Shown here: positions 28,601 through 43,600 of the stretch, piece by piece | Layout of the letters: each line of letters opens with the position of its first letter | Numbering within the stretch: position 1 is the stretch's first letter | Assembly: GCF_020740795.1 (NCBI RefSeq) | Contig: NC_067283.1 | Coordinates: 111,835,706 to 111,899,705 of the forward strand | Length of the DNA: 64,000 nucleotides | Source: Apus apus | Lineage: Eukaryota > Chordata > Aves > Apodiformes > Apodidae | Direction of reading: 5' to 3' | Notes under the pieces: model-generated | Seen by the model: the letters and a program-made list of their open reading frames with translations, nothing else | The model's database searches: none | Told to the model about the DNA's origin: nothing | Position numbers and translations under genes: made by a program

Positions 28601-31600
28601 AAATCCATTTCCTTTATATGGCTCTAGGTAGCACTGAGCAAAGCTGAGCTGTGAAAGCAAATGTTTAATGGATTTTACTCATGAAATGTCAAGCGGGGTA
28701 TATATAGTTTAAACAGCAGCTTGCAAATTACATCTGGGCTGTAAGGGTCTAGAAATCCCCTTTTTTCAGGCAACTGCAGGATCTTACATATGCTAGGTCT
28801 GCCCGTGCCTTTTACCTCAGGTCTGAAGGATCTAAGCTGAGTCAGGCCAGACAGTGTGGGGTACCTCGACTTCTTCCCTATTTAATGACACTTCTCATCT
28901 GAATCCTACACAGCTGCCTTAGAAAAATATTTTATAAAACACCATGCATTTAATTTACACTCAGTTTCATTTCCTGTTCTCTGCCATCTACAGACTTAAT
29001 TGCAAGGAAAGAAAAGTCACTATTTTGCAATATCCAAGTTGAAAATCAAAAACAAGGAAAAAAACAAACATAAAAAAACCCACCACTTCAACTTATAAGC
29101 TACATCAGAGCAAACTAACAGGAACTTTTATTACGAGGAAAATTAATAATTTAATCCTATGTTATTTTTTATTAATTGTCAGAGATTGCAGACGATTTGC
29201 CTGTAATTACACAAGATGAGGCAAATGCATCATCAGCCATTTACCAATCACCACCAAACCAGTAGATGAGCTCCACAGCTTTTTTCTTTGGGAACCCAAT
29301 GTTACATTTTCTTGGAGCATTTAGAAAATTATTACTTTGAATTCCCTAACAAATCACAGAAGAGATTAGTATTGAAGACATGAGACAACTCTATAAATGC
29401 TATCACATCCATGTTTTAATGGAAGTTATAAAAATACCTTTAAATTCACTGTCTAAACCATCAGATATCAAGTGATCGGTATTCTTGTTTGCAATGACAG
29501 TATATGGACAATCATCATAGAAATCCTGCCAGAAAAAGAAAATGGGGGCAGGGGGGGGAAGAGTCAGAATTTTAAGGACACTAGAGCACACACACAGAAT
29601 TCAGTCAACAGTAGTCGTTAACTTTAACAATTAAGTGAATCATTAAGAAAGCATCATGTTTTGGTTTTGGTTGTGGTTTTTTTAAATTTATTCATTTAAG
29701 TAGTTTGTGAGGCTTTAAGAACCTGAAAGTTATATTCATCAACAAATGAAGCAAGTATCTTCTGGCTAGCTCAAACAGCTTTTCTGTGAACTAGAGACAC
29801 CAAGTCCAACTCTTAGCTATTTCACTGCTTATAGCAGGGAAAATTTGCTCCCTAAAGCAATTCCTGAATCAGTTCACACAATAAAAATAATCTATGTTGT
29901 ACAGTTGACATGGTACAGAAAAAAAAGTTCCAATTATTTCATGGTGGAATATTACTTACTGATCCTCCTAGTTTACAGAATACAAGATGTTTAGACTTCC
30001 CAGTGCTGGTTAGATTTGGTAAACAACTAGCATTCCACAAAAAAAAACCTTTTAGGCAGATGCAGTTAAAAATGCAGATTAGTCAAAAACAAACTCAAGG
30101 AGGAATATTTTGGGTTCTGAAGTAAAAAATACAGACATTTATGGCAAACTTAACTCAAGACTCTGAGCTAACACACTATCATTTGCTATTTAACAGATGA
30201 CAGACCAGGACTAGGATGCAAGAAGTTGCCAGAAATCCATGTATACCCCTACAAAACAATACACCCACACTGCTTAGTGGAGTAAAAATTACCTGGAAAA
30301 AAAACTTCAATTTTGAAGAGTGAAAAAAACTAATCAAGACGAAGGTAGAAAGTTACCACAAATAGGACACTTCTGGTGTTGCTTTTGTGAGTGCAAAAAG
30401 CACAAGTCTATTATTTCAGTGCTCCTGTCAGTTTATTCAGACAGCTTAGCATTTCAATGCTCCTCACTGTCAATTTAAGTAGCCTCAAGGACAGTTCTTT
30501 GAGAAAGGACTCATGCCCTCACAAAAAAATCACAGCTATGTATCTTGACTGCCTATTAGCGCATTCTGTAGAAACACAAACATAACATGAAGGTGAAACT
30601 TAACACTCCCCAAATGGGCTTTCACATGCACCTTATAAATTGTTTTTAGAGTACTATAATACCTGGTTCTGGATAGTGTTTTTCTGAAGGTACTGACTCC
30701 AAGGATCTGGTATCTGTTCATCTGTTCCTCTATTAGACATCCGAGAATTTATTTTCAGCAAGTAACAACCCTGAGTTCCATACCTCTGCTTCATCTCTTC
30801 ATAAATTGAGTCAGCTCTGAAAAAATAAAACAACATTTACCCTGTCTTGATATTAAACCAATTCTATTTTAATTGTTTACTGCAACAAGCTATTTTATAC
30901 TATTATCCATAGGGATAATAGGAAGGAAAATTCTTATCTTTTTATAGCAGTCCTTTACACAAGAATGAAACTGAGAATGTCTGAGAATTAGTTCACCAAG
31001 CTACCAAATAAAACATCTGCCTCAAGAAGCAAGGACTGATTGCTTCCATTTTATATGACCACAACTAGATCTAAAAATGCTACTTTAGGAAATCTGCCTT
31101 GGTAATAGTCAGAAGACTAGTTAATGGATCCTGTTATGTCTAAGCTTAAAAAGATTTTATAACCACAAACATTCAAATAGTTCAGCTGTACATTCAGTGA
31201 AGCCAGAAGACCTACCTTTGTTCTTCTCCTGTGCTTACATCATGCAGTAACACATAGTATTTGAGTGTGTTTGGTATAAACCACTTGGGATATAAGTATT
31301 CATTACTATGCTGAATTCGGTGTTGTTCTTGAGACAGCTTCAGAAATTGTTCCACAGGATCTGGTTCACTAGAAGAAACTACAAGCATACCTAAATTCAT
31401 GTTAAGGACATTAACCAGAAGAACTCAAGAGCAAAGAGTGATCACACAATAAAATAAGAAGTGTACAAAATAAAACAGGTTAGTACAATGTTTAAGCCTG
31501 TAAAACACACTCCCACAAAAGTATGTGTAATTAGAATTTGGCCTTAGCCTAAATAAACACTAAAACACTGAACTGCCAGTTAACTAACATCTGTAACATG

Positions 31601-34600
31601 AGATGAAACATGATTTTGCTCCATTTCTGACACTGAATCCAAGTTTAAGCTGATATATGATAGCTAACAGTCCATTTAAGATTGTAGATACAGACTAACT
31701 GTTCATAACTGAACATAACTGAAATTCACCCCAGTGTACTTTAGTTTTCAACTTTCAAGGAGAACTGGGACTTTTAGGTATCACCTGATCAACAATAACA
31801 GCTAGTATTCCTAAACCCATCAACATCTTAGCAAAAAGTAGAGGTATTCAGATTTTTACTGCAATGTAACTACACAATCGTTAGCAAGGAACATCCTGCT
31901 CTGCTACATCTATTAACCAAATCAAATACTATAGTTCAGAGAAGCCAGAAAGCCAGCTGTACTGCCAATGTTACTAAAATGTGTAAGTCAAAGGCCAAAA
32001 ATGGTATTTTACGAAGTTAATTCTGCACAAATGCTTCTCTAATAATTACTAACATATCTATTCCATTACACTGAAATTATAAAGTATATTAAAGAGTCAG
32101 AAACAGTGTTAGGAAACCTGCAGCATTATAATTATTGTGAAGCTAAACATCAGCTATATCATGAAACAGTGCAAATTTTTGTTTTCTCTGTAGACAAGCA
32201 AATCAGACCTAAGCTTTTGTAAAAAAAACAACCAAACAAAAACCCAAACCCCCCCCAAGAAAAAAAAACCCAAACCAACCAACCAACCAAATCCACAAAA
32301 CACCAAAAAAAACCAACACCAACCAACAAAAAACCATCATTCACCAATTTTCCCAAACACCTTTCCCAGCCTCCTCCCTCCATCTGCTAGAAAAAAAACA
32401 TAAGAAACAGCAGGAGCATCCCAAACACAAATGCCTCTTTTGTACATAAGGAACAGTCAACAGATACCTAAAAGGCTACATAGAAAGTGTTTTAGAAGAG
32501 CAAGTTTGCTTTACAGGCATTAGCTTAGAGTTCACTTTGACACATAAAAGTGTGGTTGAAAAAAAACTAACCACAAAGAAAAACCTAGCGTCCTTACAAA
32601 ATTAGCCTGTAGAGTTAGACATGTTGAAAAAAAGCTGTATTTCAAAAAGAACTATTACAGAATTTCAACATCTACATTACATTTCTGCAGCCAGTTCTAA
32701 CACTCTTCACTAGAGAGGCCTGTAACACTCAAAGGATACATGCAACATAGTGGTTTAAGAATTCATGGTCTGATGCAGGCATGGACTGAAGAAAGCACTC
32801 TCTATAAGACTCAAACCATGGAGTAGTAGCTGGAATATACAATAAAACAGGACAAATTAGAATATTTAGCAAAACTTGCATTTACTCATTTATGAAAAGG
32901 AAATATGAAAGACTACACTAAAGGCAAAGCTTGCAAACTTTGACAAGGTTTGCATGGCAGAGCAAAGAAAGGGGAACAGTCTAAGGAAAAAGCATCTACA
33001 ATATACACAAGTGGGAGAAACAGTAACATTTTTAATCAAATTCTGTGAAACTGGTTAATATGTTAAGCACCGGCTTCCTCAGAATTGTAACCCCAGGTGT
33101 ATTCAGTTCTTGTTAGAGAAACTCCTCCATACCACCCCTTGGAACTTCAGAGAAAGAAAAAAATTAACAGTCATTCAATTTGCTTTGGCTAGGAATGTAA
33201 GAATTGACCAAGATACAAATTTGAGTATTTAGAGAAACTAGGGATTATCCTGTCAGTTTGTCTAAAGCTTTTGCATGTGTTGTGACTTGGCTTGACAGTA
33301 GTCCCCTTCCTGTGCCCTGCCAAAATAAACAGGTCGGCTGGCAAAACAGAGATACAAAAAGCTAAAAATTCAGATTGAGTTGTGCCATTAGTGCCTTGTA
33401 ACATTAACCTGTCATGTTCAAATGCCCTTTTACCACAGGGATTTCATTTTTCTAACAGTAACAACTCAAGGGAAACCAAGTACTGCCTGGAACATCCAAA
33501 GAACAAGTGAATTTAATGTTGTCCATTTATTTCCACTCCAACTATCAGTCTAGCAAATATTATTTCTTCTTTCAAGCCTGTTTTATCTCAATTCTACAAC
33601 TCCTTCCCTTGAGCAGAAAAAAGACCCCAGAGCAAAAGAGGTCCACTTCCAATAACCTGATTTCACACTGAAGTTAGCTGGAAACCAGTGTAAACTCATC
33701 TGCAAACTAGCAAACAATAACCAGAGCAGCAAAAATGCATTAATAAGAAATCCTGAAAGTATTCATTTTCTTTATAGACACATTATTTGATCTAACTCAT
33801 ATACAGATTTCTAATGCTTTATAAACTTCACTGCCCCTCCCAAAAAATAAACTGCCTTCATTTCTTAGCTGACCTTAGGAAACTGAGTTTCATTTTTATG
33901 TTGAAATTATCTTCAAGTGCATGAAGTTAATGCACTTTTTTCAACCTTACATTATTAGGCCATCTTATGACTTCATCCACACACAAGTCAGATACAGTCA
34001 CAATTCACAGCTGAACTCAGTCTAGCAGTCAACACATCTCAGAAAAAGACCAAGAGGCAAACTTTTAGCTTTTGATTATGGCCTTTCCAGCAATCGCTCT
34101 CTGAGCACTCATATAGGGTATAAAAAGTTCTTCTTGGATTTCCTACCTCTTACATGTAAATATGCCAACCATTTAAATCAAAGAAAACACAGCTTGTTAT
34201 TAAAAACAAATAATGAGAAACTCACTTACATGCAGATTTTTCACAGGTGTAACAAAGCCTTGTAGCAACCCAGGTTCAAACCAAAAAGGTTAATAAACTA
34301 CTTCAGATAGAAACTTCAACTGCATTTTAGTTTCAAGCTCTGTTTTCAGTTTTTCATTTCTGTTTTACAGCTCAACCATGGCAAGGAATTTTTTTTTAAT
34401 CTGACCCAGCTACAGACAGGGACGTAATACTTTTGTTTTTCGGGGTGGGTTGGTGGTCTTTTCTTTCCCTCCCCCTTCCTCAATCAGCCTATTAAGAACC
34501 TTAGAAATGACTAAAAAGACAATTAGATTCCCTCTATGCAACCACAAGATACACTAACAGTATTCACCCAAGGAGCCAATTTAAAGGACCATAACCATTT

Positions 34601-37600
34601 ATAGTAGATACTTAAATAATAAACATGCTCTGTATTCTAAACAAAAACAGTCTCTGGAAAGCATTTCACAGATGTAACATTATAACACATTACAGTGGTG
34701 CACAGCAGCACTGCCATTTAGGTACACAGCTACAAAACCTGTATGTTTTGCATTTTTCCAGTGATATGTTTCCCATATGCTAAAGTTCAGGCAAACTTCT
34801 TAATGTGTTCAAAAATCAGTTAGAAAACATATGGGGTAAGTAATATTTGTGCATAACAGCCTAACAGTAAGAATGTTAAGAATATAGTAATATTGTGTAA
34901 ATATTATATTTATTGTTAAAGATAAATTATAAATATAATATTAAACATAAATAAAAATAATAATACAAACCTTAATGAGGTTTTGTACCTTTTAGCTACC
35001 TACGATGATCAGACACTAGTGCAACGATAGCTATTACTAACCAAAAGCATAAGTTTTGTTAGTATCTAAATCTGAAAAACCACCAAAATCTGGCTCTTAT
35101 AAACCACAATACAGAATTTCACTCTTAAGTTGAGAGATCAATAAATAACCAATGCATTTTGGTAGCAACAAGTCTTATAAACTAGGTGAAAATGTATTAC
35201 AAGGCTTTTTTTTTTTTTTGCTTTTGCCTTTTTGTTTTTAAAGAGAGCCAGACTCCAGAAAGAGTATCAATATAGCAGAGGTGCACGTGTTCAGCACTTT
35301 AGCTGCAGTTTGAGAAGTGCTATCATTCCCTGAGAAGGAAGTTCTAGAGGGAAGCAGAAAGTATTTACGTTTGAACTACAGAAAAGTGACAGTTTCATAG
35401 GGTCAAACAAGACAGTGCTTTTACAGCATCATGTCATTTCCCACCACCACTTTGCACTGACTCTGTAGAAAGACCAAATGATTAAGAGGAGTAGAAATGT
35501 GACTAAAAGAGAAATTAAATAACCATCATCAGCAATTTTTCATTTGCAGGAAAAAAAATGGAGGAACACACATCTACGCCAAGAAAAGTGCTAAACAGTT
35601 GTAGCAGATGGTAAGGAAAGGTGGATGGGGCACATGGAAAAGGAATAAAGGGCAATTTGGCAAATTGGCACCAACCACAAAAAATACCTGAATAAAACGT
35701 GGATGTGTTCAGTTCCATCAGTGTCTCTTTCCAATTATTGTACCAAGGAACACTAGCTTTAACTGAGCGATCTAATAGAAAAAACATGATATTATTATAC
35801 TAAAAAGGGTCAGGTGCAAATACACTATTGGCTTTTATGCTCTGGTACCATGAAGCAGAAAACCTATACCATGCAGGCTCATCAGGGACTGAAGACATTT
35901 GATTTTAGCTAACCTCAGTCATGTGCTTTTCAGGAGCTGCCACATTTCACAGTATACTTCAGAATTAAATACTAACTTCTGCTTCAGCCCAAATTATGGG
36001 CTTGAATAAAAATTGAAATCTATATAGTAGTAAAGAATTAATTATATTCAGATATTATTTCTATTTTTCCAGTTGAAAGATACTATAAAATGGAATACAC
36101 TAATTTCTGAGATTTCTCAGCCTGTAGTATTACAGTTAAAGTAAATAAGATGTTAGCTGCTGAAAGTGGTTGCCCCAACCTTCTCCCTTACCTCCATCAT
36201 ATTCCTGCATTGCTGCATGCCAGCATTATCATCATGCAACCCTGAACAAATACAGCCAGGGAAGTGATCTAGGTGGAAATTTATCTGGGAGAAGAAAAAT
36301 TTAAGTCTTCAGTGGGATCACTTTTCCTCTCCCTCCTTATGCACCAGTACCTGAGAGAAGCAGGCATGGCTGAAAGCACCCCTGCAGCAATCAACCAGGT
36401 GTCTCAGCACAAGGAGATTATCGAACTATGAGATTATCAAACATAGCGTGGTAATGGGGGATTACAAAAAAATTAAACAAATTCACTTCAGGAATTCCAC
36501 AACTTTTCTAAAAATAAAAAAAAAAAAGTATCATGATCCCAGTGCTGGAAGCACTCATACATTAACTTCTTGATGTTTGTGTATTCCTTCAAAATATACT
36601 GCACCTCATCATTGTTAAAGATTAAGGAAATGTGTTCTAGTATTACTATCCTAGAAAATTGATTTACCAAAAGGAAAAAAAAGCCAATTAAAGAACATAT
36701 TACAGCATTTTACGTTTCTGTGCCAAAAGATTGTATCTTGTGGTCAGAAATGAGTGCTTCCATGGGTTATAAATAAAAAGATATGACAAAGTTGAAAAAG
36801 CAAGATTCTTAGTAAACACTCAGTGTTTACTCGACAAGATAGGAATTTCCTCATATCCTCCTACAGTGTAATAGGATCCAAGTTTCATCACCAAGAACAC
36901 TGTGTCAGTGTTTTGTGCTAAAGCCCTAAAAAGGACTACCACAAACCTACAAAGCTGGTACGTGATTTTGTCCTTCTGTACAATCTTAAGCATATGGCCA
37001 TTCTGAATGGAAATAAGAACCTAAGCACTGAGAGACTAAACATAGTCAAGTATGATAATCTGTACATCTGAGGCTCCAGCAGCAAATAAAGAAAACAAAA
37101 GCAGTTATTTGCTTCTATATCTACAAAACATAGCTTGATATAATCACTATTTTTTTCCACTTTCTTCTAATATCTCACTTCTAAATTGAGATCATTAGCA
37201 ATATTATGTGAAAGTTTCTTCACTTAAACCATTCTGCTTTCTTAGGGTCTTCCAGTCTCTAGAATTGAAGCAGACTTTCACTCCAAAATTTCAGAAAAAA
37301 TCAGCAGTTCACCAATTTCACAGATAAATGGAAGCACAGAGACTTAAAAAGTAAAGGGTACAAGTTTCTAACAGCTCTCAAAAACTAGAATTTCCAGGCT
37401 CAAGTCTTTCCATTTATTATCAATATTTCACATCAATTTAAGGATGTGGCTTGTAAATCAGGTATCAAAGGGGTAAAATTATGCAACTTTTAATTACCAA
37501 CACAAAAAATAATAAAGTACGATGTCAACATCAGTTACTAATCCTCGGGAGTGTTGGTCAGTCTTTTGCTATAGCAGATCCAAACTTCTCACTGCGTGTT

Positions 37601-40600
37601 GAACTTCTAAGTACAATAAATTACTTCTGTTTAAATAGGGCAAAGCATACATGCTTTGAATTAAATATGTACTCTAAGGCTTTAATGGATTAGGGTCTTA
37701 ATTGGGAGGAGTTTAATCTTCTCAGCTCTCAAGATCAGGTCTCATTTAATATCATTCACAACACCTTATCCCTTGGAGATCTGAAAACATTTTTAGAACA
37801 TGGTAGACATTTTGACAGTGCAAGATGAAGCACTGAGTTTCATGGCAGAACTACAAGTCAAAGAATCACTCACCTTTCCTCAAAACCTTTACCTTTAAAC
37901 TTTTTATGACAACTTTACAAACTCTGTATTACGCAGTAAGCAACAAGACAAACAAAAGAAGCCTGGAGGACTAAGATCAACCTAAATCTGTATGTTAGCA
38001 TCAACATTGTAAATAAGTTCTGGTATTTATTCAGCCAAGTGTAACAAGTTACTGTTTCAGTTTTGTAATGATAAAACCTCTGTAATTTGACAAGCTACTA
38101 ACACAATCAAAGCATGAGTATTTTCTACATTAAAATAATATGATTTAACACCAGTTCAGAAGAATCACAAATTAGAAAATACAAAATTAAGAATTATGAA
38201 ATTAAGCTGCTTTTTTAGGGTTATATATAAACAAAACTATTTCATAAATGTGAATCAGTAAAAACAATTACTCAAAACTGATCAGCTCTCAGAGTATCTT
38301 TAATATATGCCACAGTAAATTCCTGTTTAAGTAACAGAAAAATACAGTATCATTACATACCACTAATGTTGAGATCATAATCTCCAGCTGTGATCACATT
38401 AGCTACTAGTCCTTCAGCAGGCTGACAGACAGACACAACATCATTCAAAAGTTTCCGAATGGCACCAGGCTGAGGTGGGTGAGTAATAATGTTGTTGACA
38501 GCAATCTTCAGATTTTTAATTATGTGAAGCTGATTATTAGGATCTCTCATGTGGACTACGAGAAAAAACAAACAAACAACAGGCTTTACTGAGGAGTATA
38601 ACAGCATTTTTCTTTTTCTTTGGAGATTATTTTCTTTGCTAAACCTCTCCATCATCAATTTTAAAACACAGATGGTAATGAATATCAAAAATAGAGTGGG
38701 GGGAAGGGAAGAACAAGAAGTTACTTCACGTTTAACCTTAGGCTCATCTAGGCAGACTGATGAAACTGAGCATAGGATCCTGGTTTATAAGAATATCCAC
38801 TCAGAGTAAAAAAGTACTCAAGAAGTATGCCCTGCACTGCTGCACCCCCTTCCTTGTTGTACATACTCAACTTGCACAGAAAGGCTACAGTAACCATGTA
38901 TGGATGTCACATAACATCTCATATTCCAAGGGGTCCCCAGTTTCCAACAAAACCCCAATACACAATACCAACAATCAAAAACCTTGACAGGGATAGCATA
39001 GTATTAGTTAATCCTAAATGAACATATCCTTTCGGGTTTAATACTACAGTGTGGTTATCTTAACTTGTTTTGCTTGGGGCTTTTTTTAAGACACTTTTTT
39101 TAAGAACTTTCCTGTTTTTCAAAAGGCATCACTCAATTTGTTTTTTAAAAGTCTTATTAAAGTTACATTTCTTGAGTGACAAACTCTTGGTAAAAAATAA
39201 TAAAGTAAAAATAAAGTAAATGTTAGTAATACCAGTGTTCCCGAATCACTTTAAAATGCTGGCTTAAAAAAATTTCTTATGAGTATTAATTTTTTATTTC
39301 AGAATTATATGCAAGTTATGCCTGAAAAATAGTGGATTATTGCATGCAGCCTCAAAACAAACAAACAAACAACAAAAAAAAAACAACTATGATGTAATTA
39401 TATTGTCCATGGACCTCATGTTTATGACAGAACTACAAACAGCTGACAAGAATGCAAGTTGTTGGTGTGGAGAAGTTGCTTGTTTAGACAAGATCAAGCA
39501 CACTGTTACCAATTAAAATAATATTCCAAAAAAGAAACAGATTTGTTATTTAACTGAAACTTTAAAAGAGTGGTATCAGCCTTATGCTATTAGCAGACAG
39601 TAACTTACACTGCTTTGCCTTTGTGTCACTTATCCAAAAAAAGATATTCCTTCCATTAAGACCAACCTGTCCAAGAACGCCACCAGACAGAAAACATCAC
39701 TAAAATAGAAGTTCCAAGCCCATGCAAAGGTGTCAATACTAAGCCTAAAAGACAAGGCAGCAGCAAACTCCAGAAAGGTGATTAATGATCAATGGTATTC
39801 AACTAAAAGTTAAAGCTGAAATTCCGTATGTGACAACTATACGTAGGGTGCCTCTATTTTCTATACATTTAAAAAACTATTATAAGCAGATTACACTTTT
39901 TCCTTTAATGACAGATGTATGACTGCTTTTATTCCCAAGTCCTTGCTTTTGTTGTTTTTCAGAAAAGGCTCAGTCTCCTGAATAGCAAAAATTATTAAAC
40001 ACAAGGCTTTGTTGTTTTGTTGTTTTTGGTTTTTTTTGTTTGGTTTGTTTTTTTACACTTATGCATATTGGCCCACATTTCTATTGAAAATCTAGCTCTG
40101 ATCTTTTCCCTAATATTTGTTTGGGCTGCAATTACACACAAGGCTACATTTTATCATAAGCCACAATTTGAGCTTCACATGACTCATTAACGCAGAGCTC
40201 GCTTTGTAGAATCTGTGAAACTTGCTCCCTCAAGCCATCTGTTTAAAAAAACTACTCATGACATTTTAAGTACACAGTACAAATCTGTATCTGCTTTGAT
40301 TTTTCATGTCATTTTCCCTCTTTCAAACCACAAACACCACCAAGCAAGTCAGCCTGTAAGTCCAGGCAGGATACATGAGTATGCCTATCTACAACAGCTG
40401 GTGCTACCACATGCCCCACAGTACAACTCTCAACTCATAGAGTTTAGAGAACCAATCCTGCCCAAAACCACCTAAAAAGCCATGGGGTTTTCTCAGCTGT
40501 AAGTTTCAAGCTGAACTGGTTCAACACACAGCTGTATCAACACAGAGGAGATAACTGCATAGCTAAACTTAACTGATCCAGTTCAGCATTTCTATCAGAA

Positions 40601-43600
40601 AACCCAAGGAGGGAATGTATTTTTTCCATCTTATCATGTAAGTAAATTATCAACCCTACTGCCACATGATTACTGAAAAGATCAAATGAAAAGGAAGTGG
40701 GAGTGACACAAAGAAAGCAGTCTGCCTTTACCAGTTGAGCTATAACACTAAAACTCCTCCTTGCTGTCTCTCCTGTAATAGCCATAACAAAAAAAGAACA
40801 AGCATATTTTCATATAGAACACAGATGACATTTCTGGCATACATGCAATTCTAAGAAGTCACATAAAGGAATAACTGAAACCCCACAAAGCACTTGCCTT
40901 AACCCCTACAACAAATTGTCTAGGTTTACACACTTAAGTGTTCATAAGATCATTTCAAAAAGTATTTTGCCAAGAGTGGGAGCAATGATGTATACTATGA
41001 CAAGATCTTTCTCATCAAGAGTTGAGAATATTCAGATGTTGATTAAAAACACTCATGACCAAGGAATTCCTAACACCAAACTAAGCTCATCAAGTAAATG
41101 TAGTGTTTCCACTATATCTCCTTGCTTCCAGCACACATTTGACTTAGAATCCGATATAGTTTTCTGAAGCTCCCCCCTTTTTAAGACATAAAACACTTTG
41201 CTTTAAGAGTAACAAAGGCTATCTTAAAGTGACACTTACTAGTTGAAATGTACACCAACACTGCCATTCTCCCTCCTACCAAGACAGTATTAGTTCAGAG
41301 AGTACTTGGGAAGATTATTAAAAACAGGATGCTATTCTGAAGAAAACTTACCTATACAATATATACATTTATCAAATTAGGCATCGATTGTTACTAACAA
41401 ACACAACTTTAAAAAAGATTGCCACTTTGAGAATAAATGTGAAGGTATAAAAATACTTTGTTTCCATTATCAAAAAATAATGGAAGTTTAGGAAGGGCTT
41501 TGGTTTTGATTTCCCCTAATGTAAACTCTTACAGGGACAGTAAAGTTGTTCTCTCACTTTTTTAACCATTCCTCCTTCAATAACAAGTGACTTATGAAAA
41601 TCAAGAAACTAAAAGTTACAGTAAGGAGTATTTCGAACCTGTGTTCAGGTTTTCCTACCATCACAAACTGCTATACTGCAGAGGTATTTTTGGCTACACC
41701 AACCCTAGCAAGTTGCTAATAAGCAGATGTTGATGAGTAGATTAATACTGATTAGAGCAGAGCTTCTCTCCTCCCCCCCATCTACATTATATATATTTGT
41801 GGGAATTCTACTTGAAATCAGATATAATCTGGTCTCCTTGGACTGAGCAACCACAAGAAGCATGTGGTTTAACACTTCTTGAAGAATCAAGCAGTGGTCT
41901 GGGCCTCCACATCTCTGTTAACATGAAGGACGACCAACACATGCACAGTAGAAAACTGAGATTGGTTTCTGTGTATCAAAACTGTTTTGCACATAAATCA
42001 GGAGGTTCATCTCCTAACAGCGCTGCTTCTCTAAGTAAGAATGCTGATGAACATGCAGCCTTCAGCAGGCTCATAAACTCCATAAATCCTAAACTTTAGA
42101 GGAAAACCTGTATTGTAACAAAGACTCTAAAAATGCAACAGCAAAATAGTGACCAAGTGCTTCAAACTATAGAGTTCAGGGAGCAACACACATACTTCAA
42201 AGTTTCCCTCAAGTACAAGGGACAGCTTATTTCTAAAGAGACAAAATACTAATCCTCTCGATTTTACATTACAAATTTGGTGAAACAGCCACTATGCAAA
42301 GACAGAAGCATTAATAAAAAGGGAAGAAAAACTGTGCTTAAAGTGAAGACATCAAACAATCATAAGCTATGATACACAGAGCTGTGGAGGCACATCTATG
42401 TACACACACACTCCTGTACCATGATCAGATCATTAATTATGCATCTCTTCCTCTTAATTGGACACGAAAAGCACCACAGAAAAACTGTACAACTAAGTCT
42501 GATCAAACCTAACAAGGTAAAGCAATTTAGAGTTTATCTTACATTTCCAGGTCTCGTGCACAGGATACAGCTAACAGTGTCACCATGCAAGAGTGTTCGT
42601 GCAGATAGTGACAAGCATGTTTCCCTGTTGTTAAGAGCTCCACAAATGCTGAAGCTAGAGAAACTGCTTTTTGCTACACAAACTCATGAGAAGTTCTATT
42701 GCACTGAACTACTCTTCTGTCTGGACAAAATGCCTAGCACAGCTTTCCCTACCCTCACAGACGCTGGCTTCCACCACAAGAAGTTACAGAGTGAGTGCAG
42801 TAATGTTTTTTCATTAAGCTAGAAGAGGAAGTCAGAATGAAAAACTGCAGTCAGGCTTATGGCCTGTTGAATCAGAACACAGAGACAGAAGTGCAGCAAC
42901 AAAACCCACTGTGCCAAGCTGCAGCTTCTTAGTTCTCAGACCCTCAGGTCAGGTTTTTAACAGAATGATTCAGACTATCAAAGTTAGACAGCTTACACAG
43001 AAAAGCCAGGACACCACTTCTCAAAGATTAATCACAACGGCAACAGCTGCAAAATTAGGTAACAGAAACTGTATCATCAGGATTCAGATGCAGTTCATGA
43101 GGGCATCCATTATTACATGACAAACCATGCAGAAAACCAATTAAGGAAACACCAAAGATTACTACAAAATAATGAAAATCAAACTGTGTTTTCCTTCACA
43201 AGTTTAGAAAAGAAAGTAGAAATCAAGTCACTATCACTCTCTCAAGTAATGAGCTCCAAGTGTTACATTATATCAAGGGAGGGAGTCTAATCTTTAGCCA
43301 TAACTAACTTCTTTACTAAAAGAGGGTGAAGCCTGGTTTATAAAAACGAACATACTACTGCAGTTTGTATTTACATGAAACACTGAGGATGATTCATGTT
43401 TGCAAGTTCCTTACCTGTTATAATAGCTGAAACAAGAAGAGTTAAGTGACAACCAAATTAATTATTCTTCAGAATGAATTCTTCATTTTCAATAGTCTAC
43501 CTGGTTTTGCTGCCTAAATGCATTTTGAAAGCCTTTCACCAAAGAATCTAAAGAGAACTCTAAGCATGTGAGCTTCCACATTTATTATTTTATCTGCTGC

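Larger units (their letters stand above)
23741..29437. other. TRAPPC8 introns 6 to 9 apart from exons 7-9 and the CR1 tail
   Basis: AT-rich intron DNA around exons 9, 8 and 7, with no transposon I recognise. Minus-strand frames such as 25851-26225 and 27138-27431 run through splice sites and have no conserved content beyond the exons named separately. Confidence 0.65.

Noticed and set aside
42421..42822. 133-codon plus-strand frame inside TRAPPC8 intron 1
   Set aside because: Antisense to the gene, no similarity, and of a length expected by chance in 64 kb.
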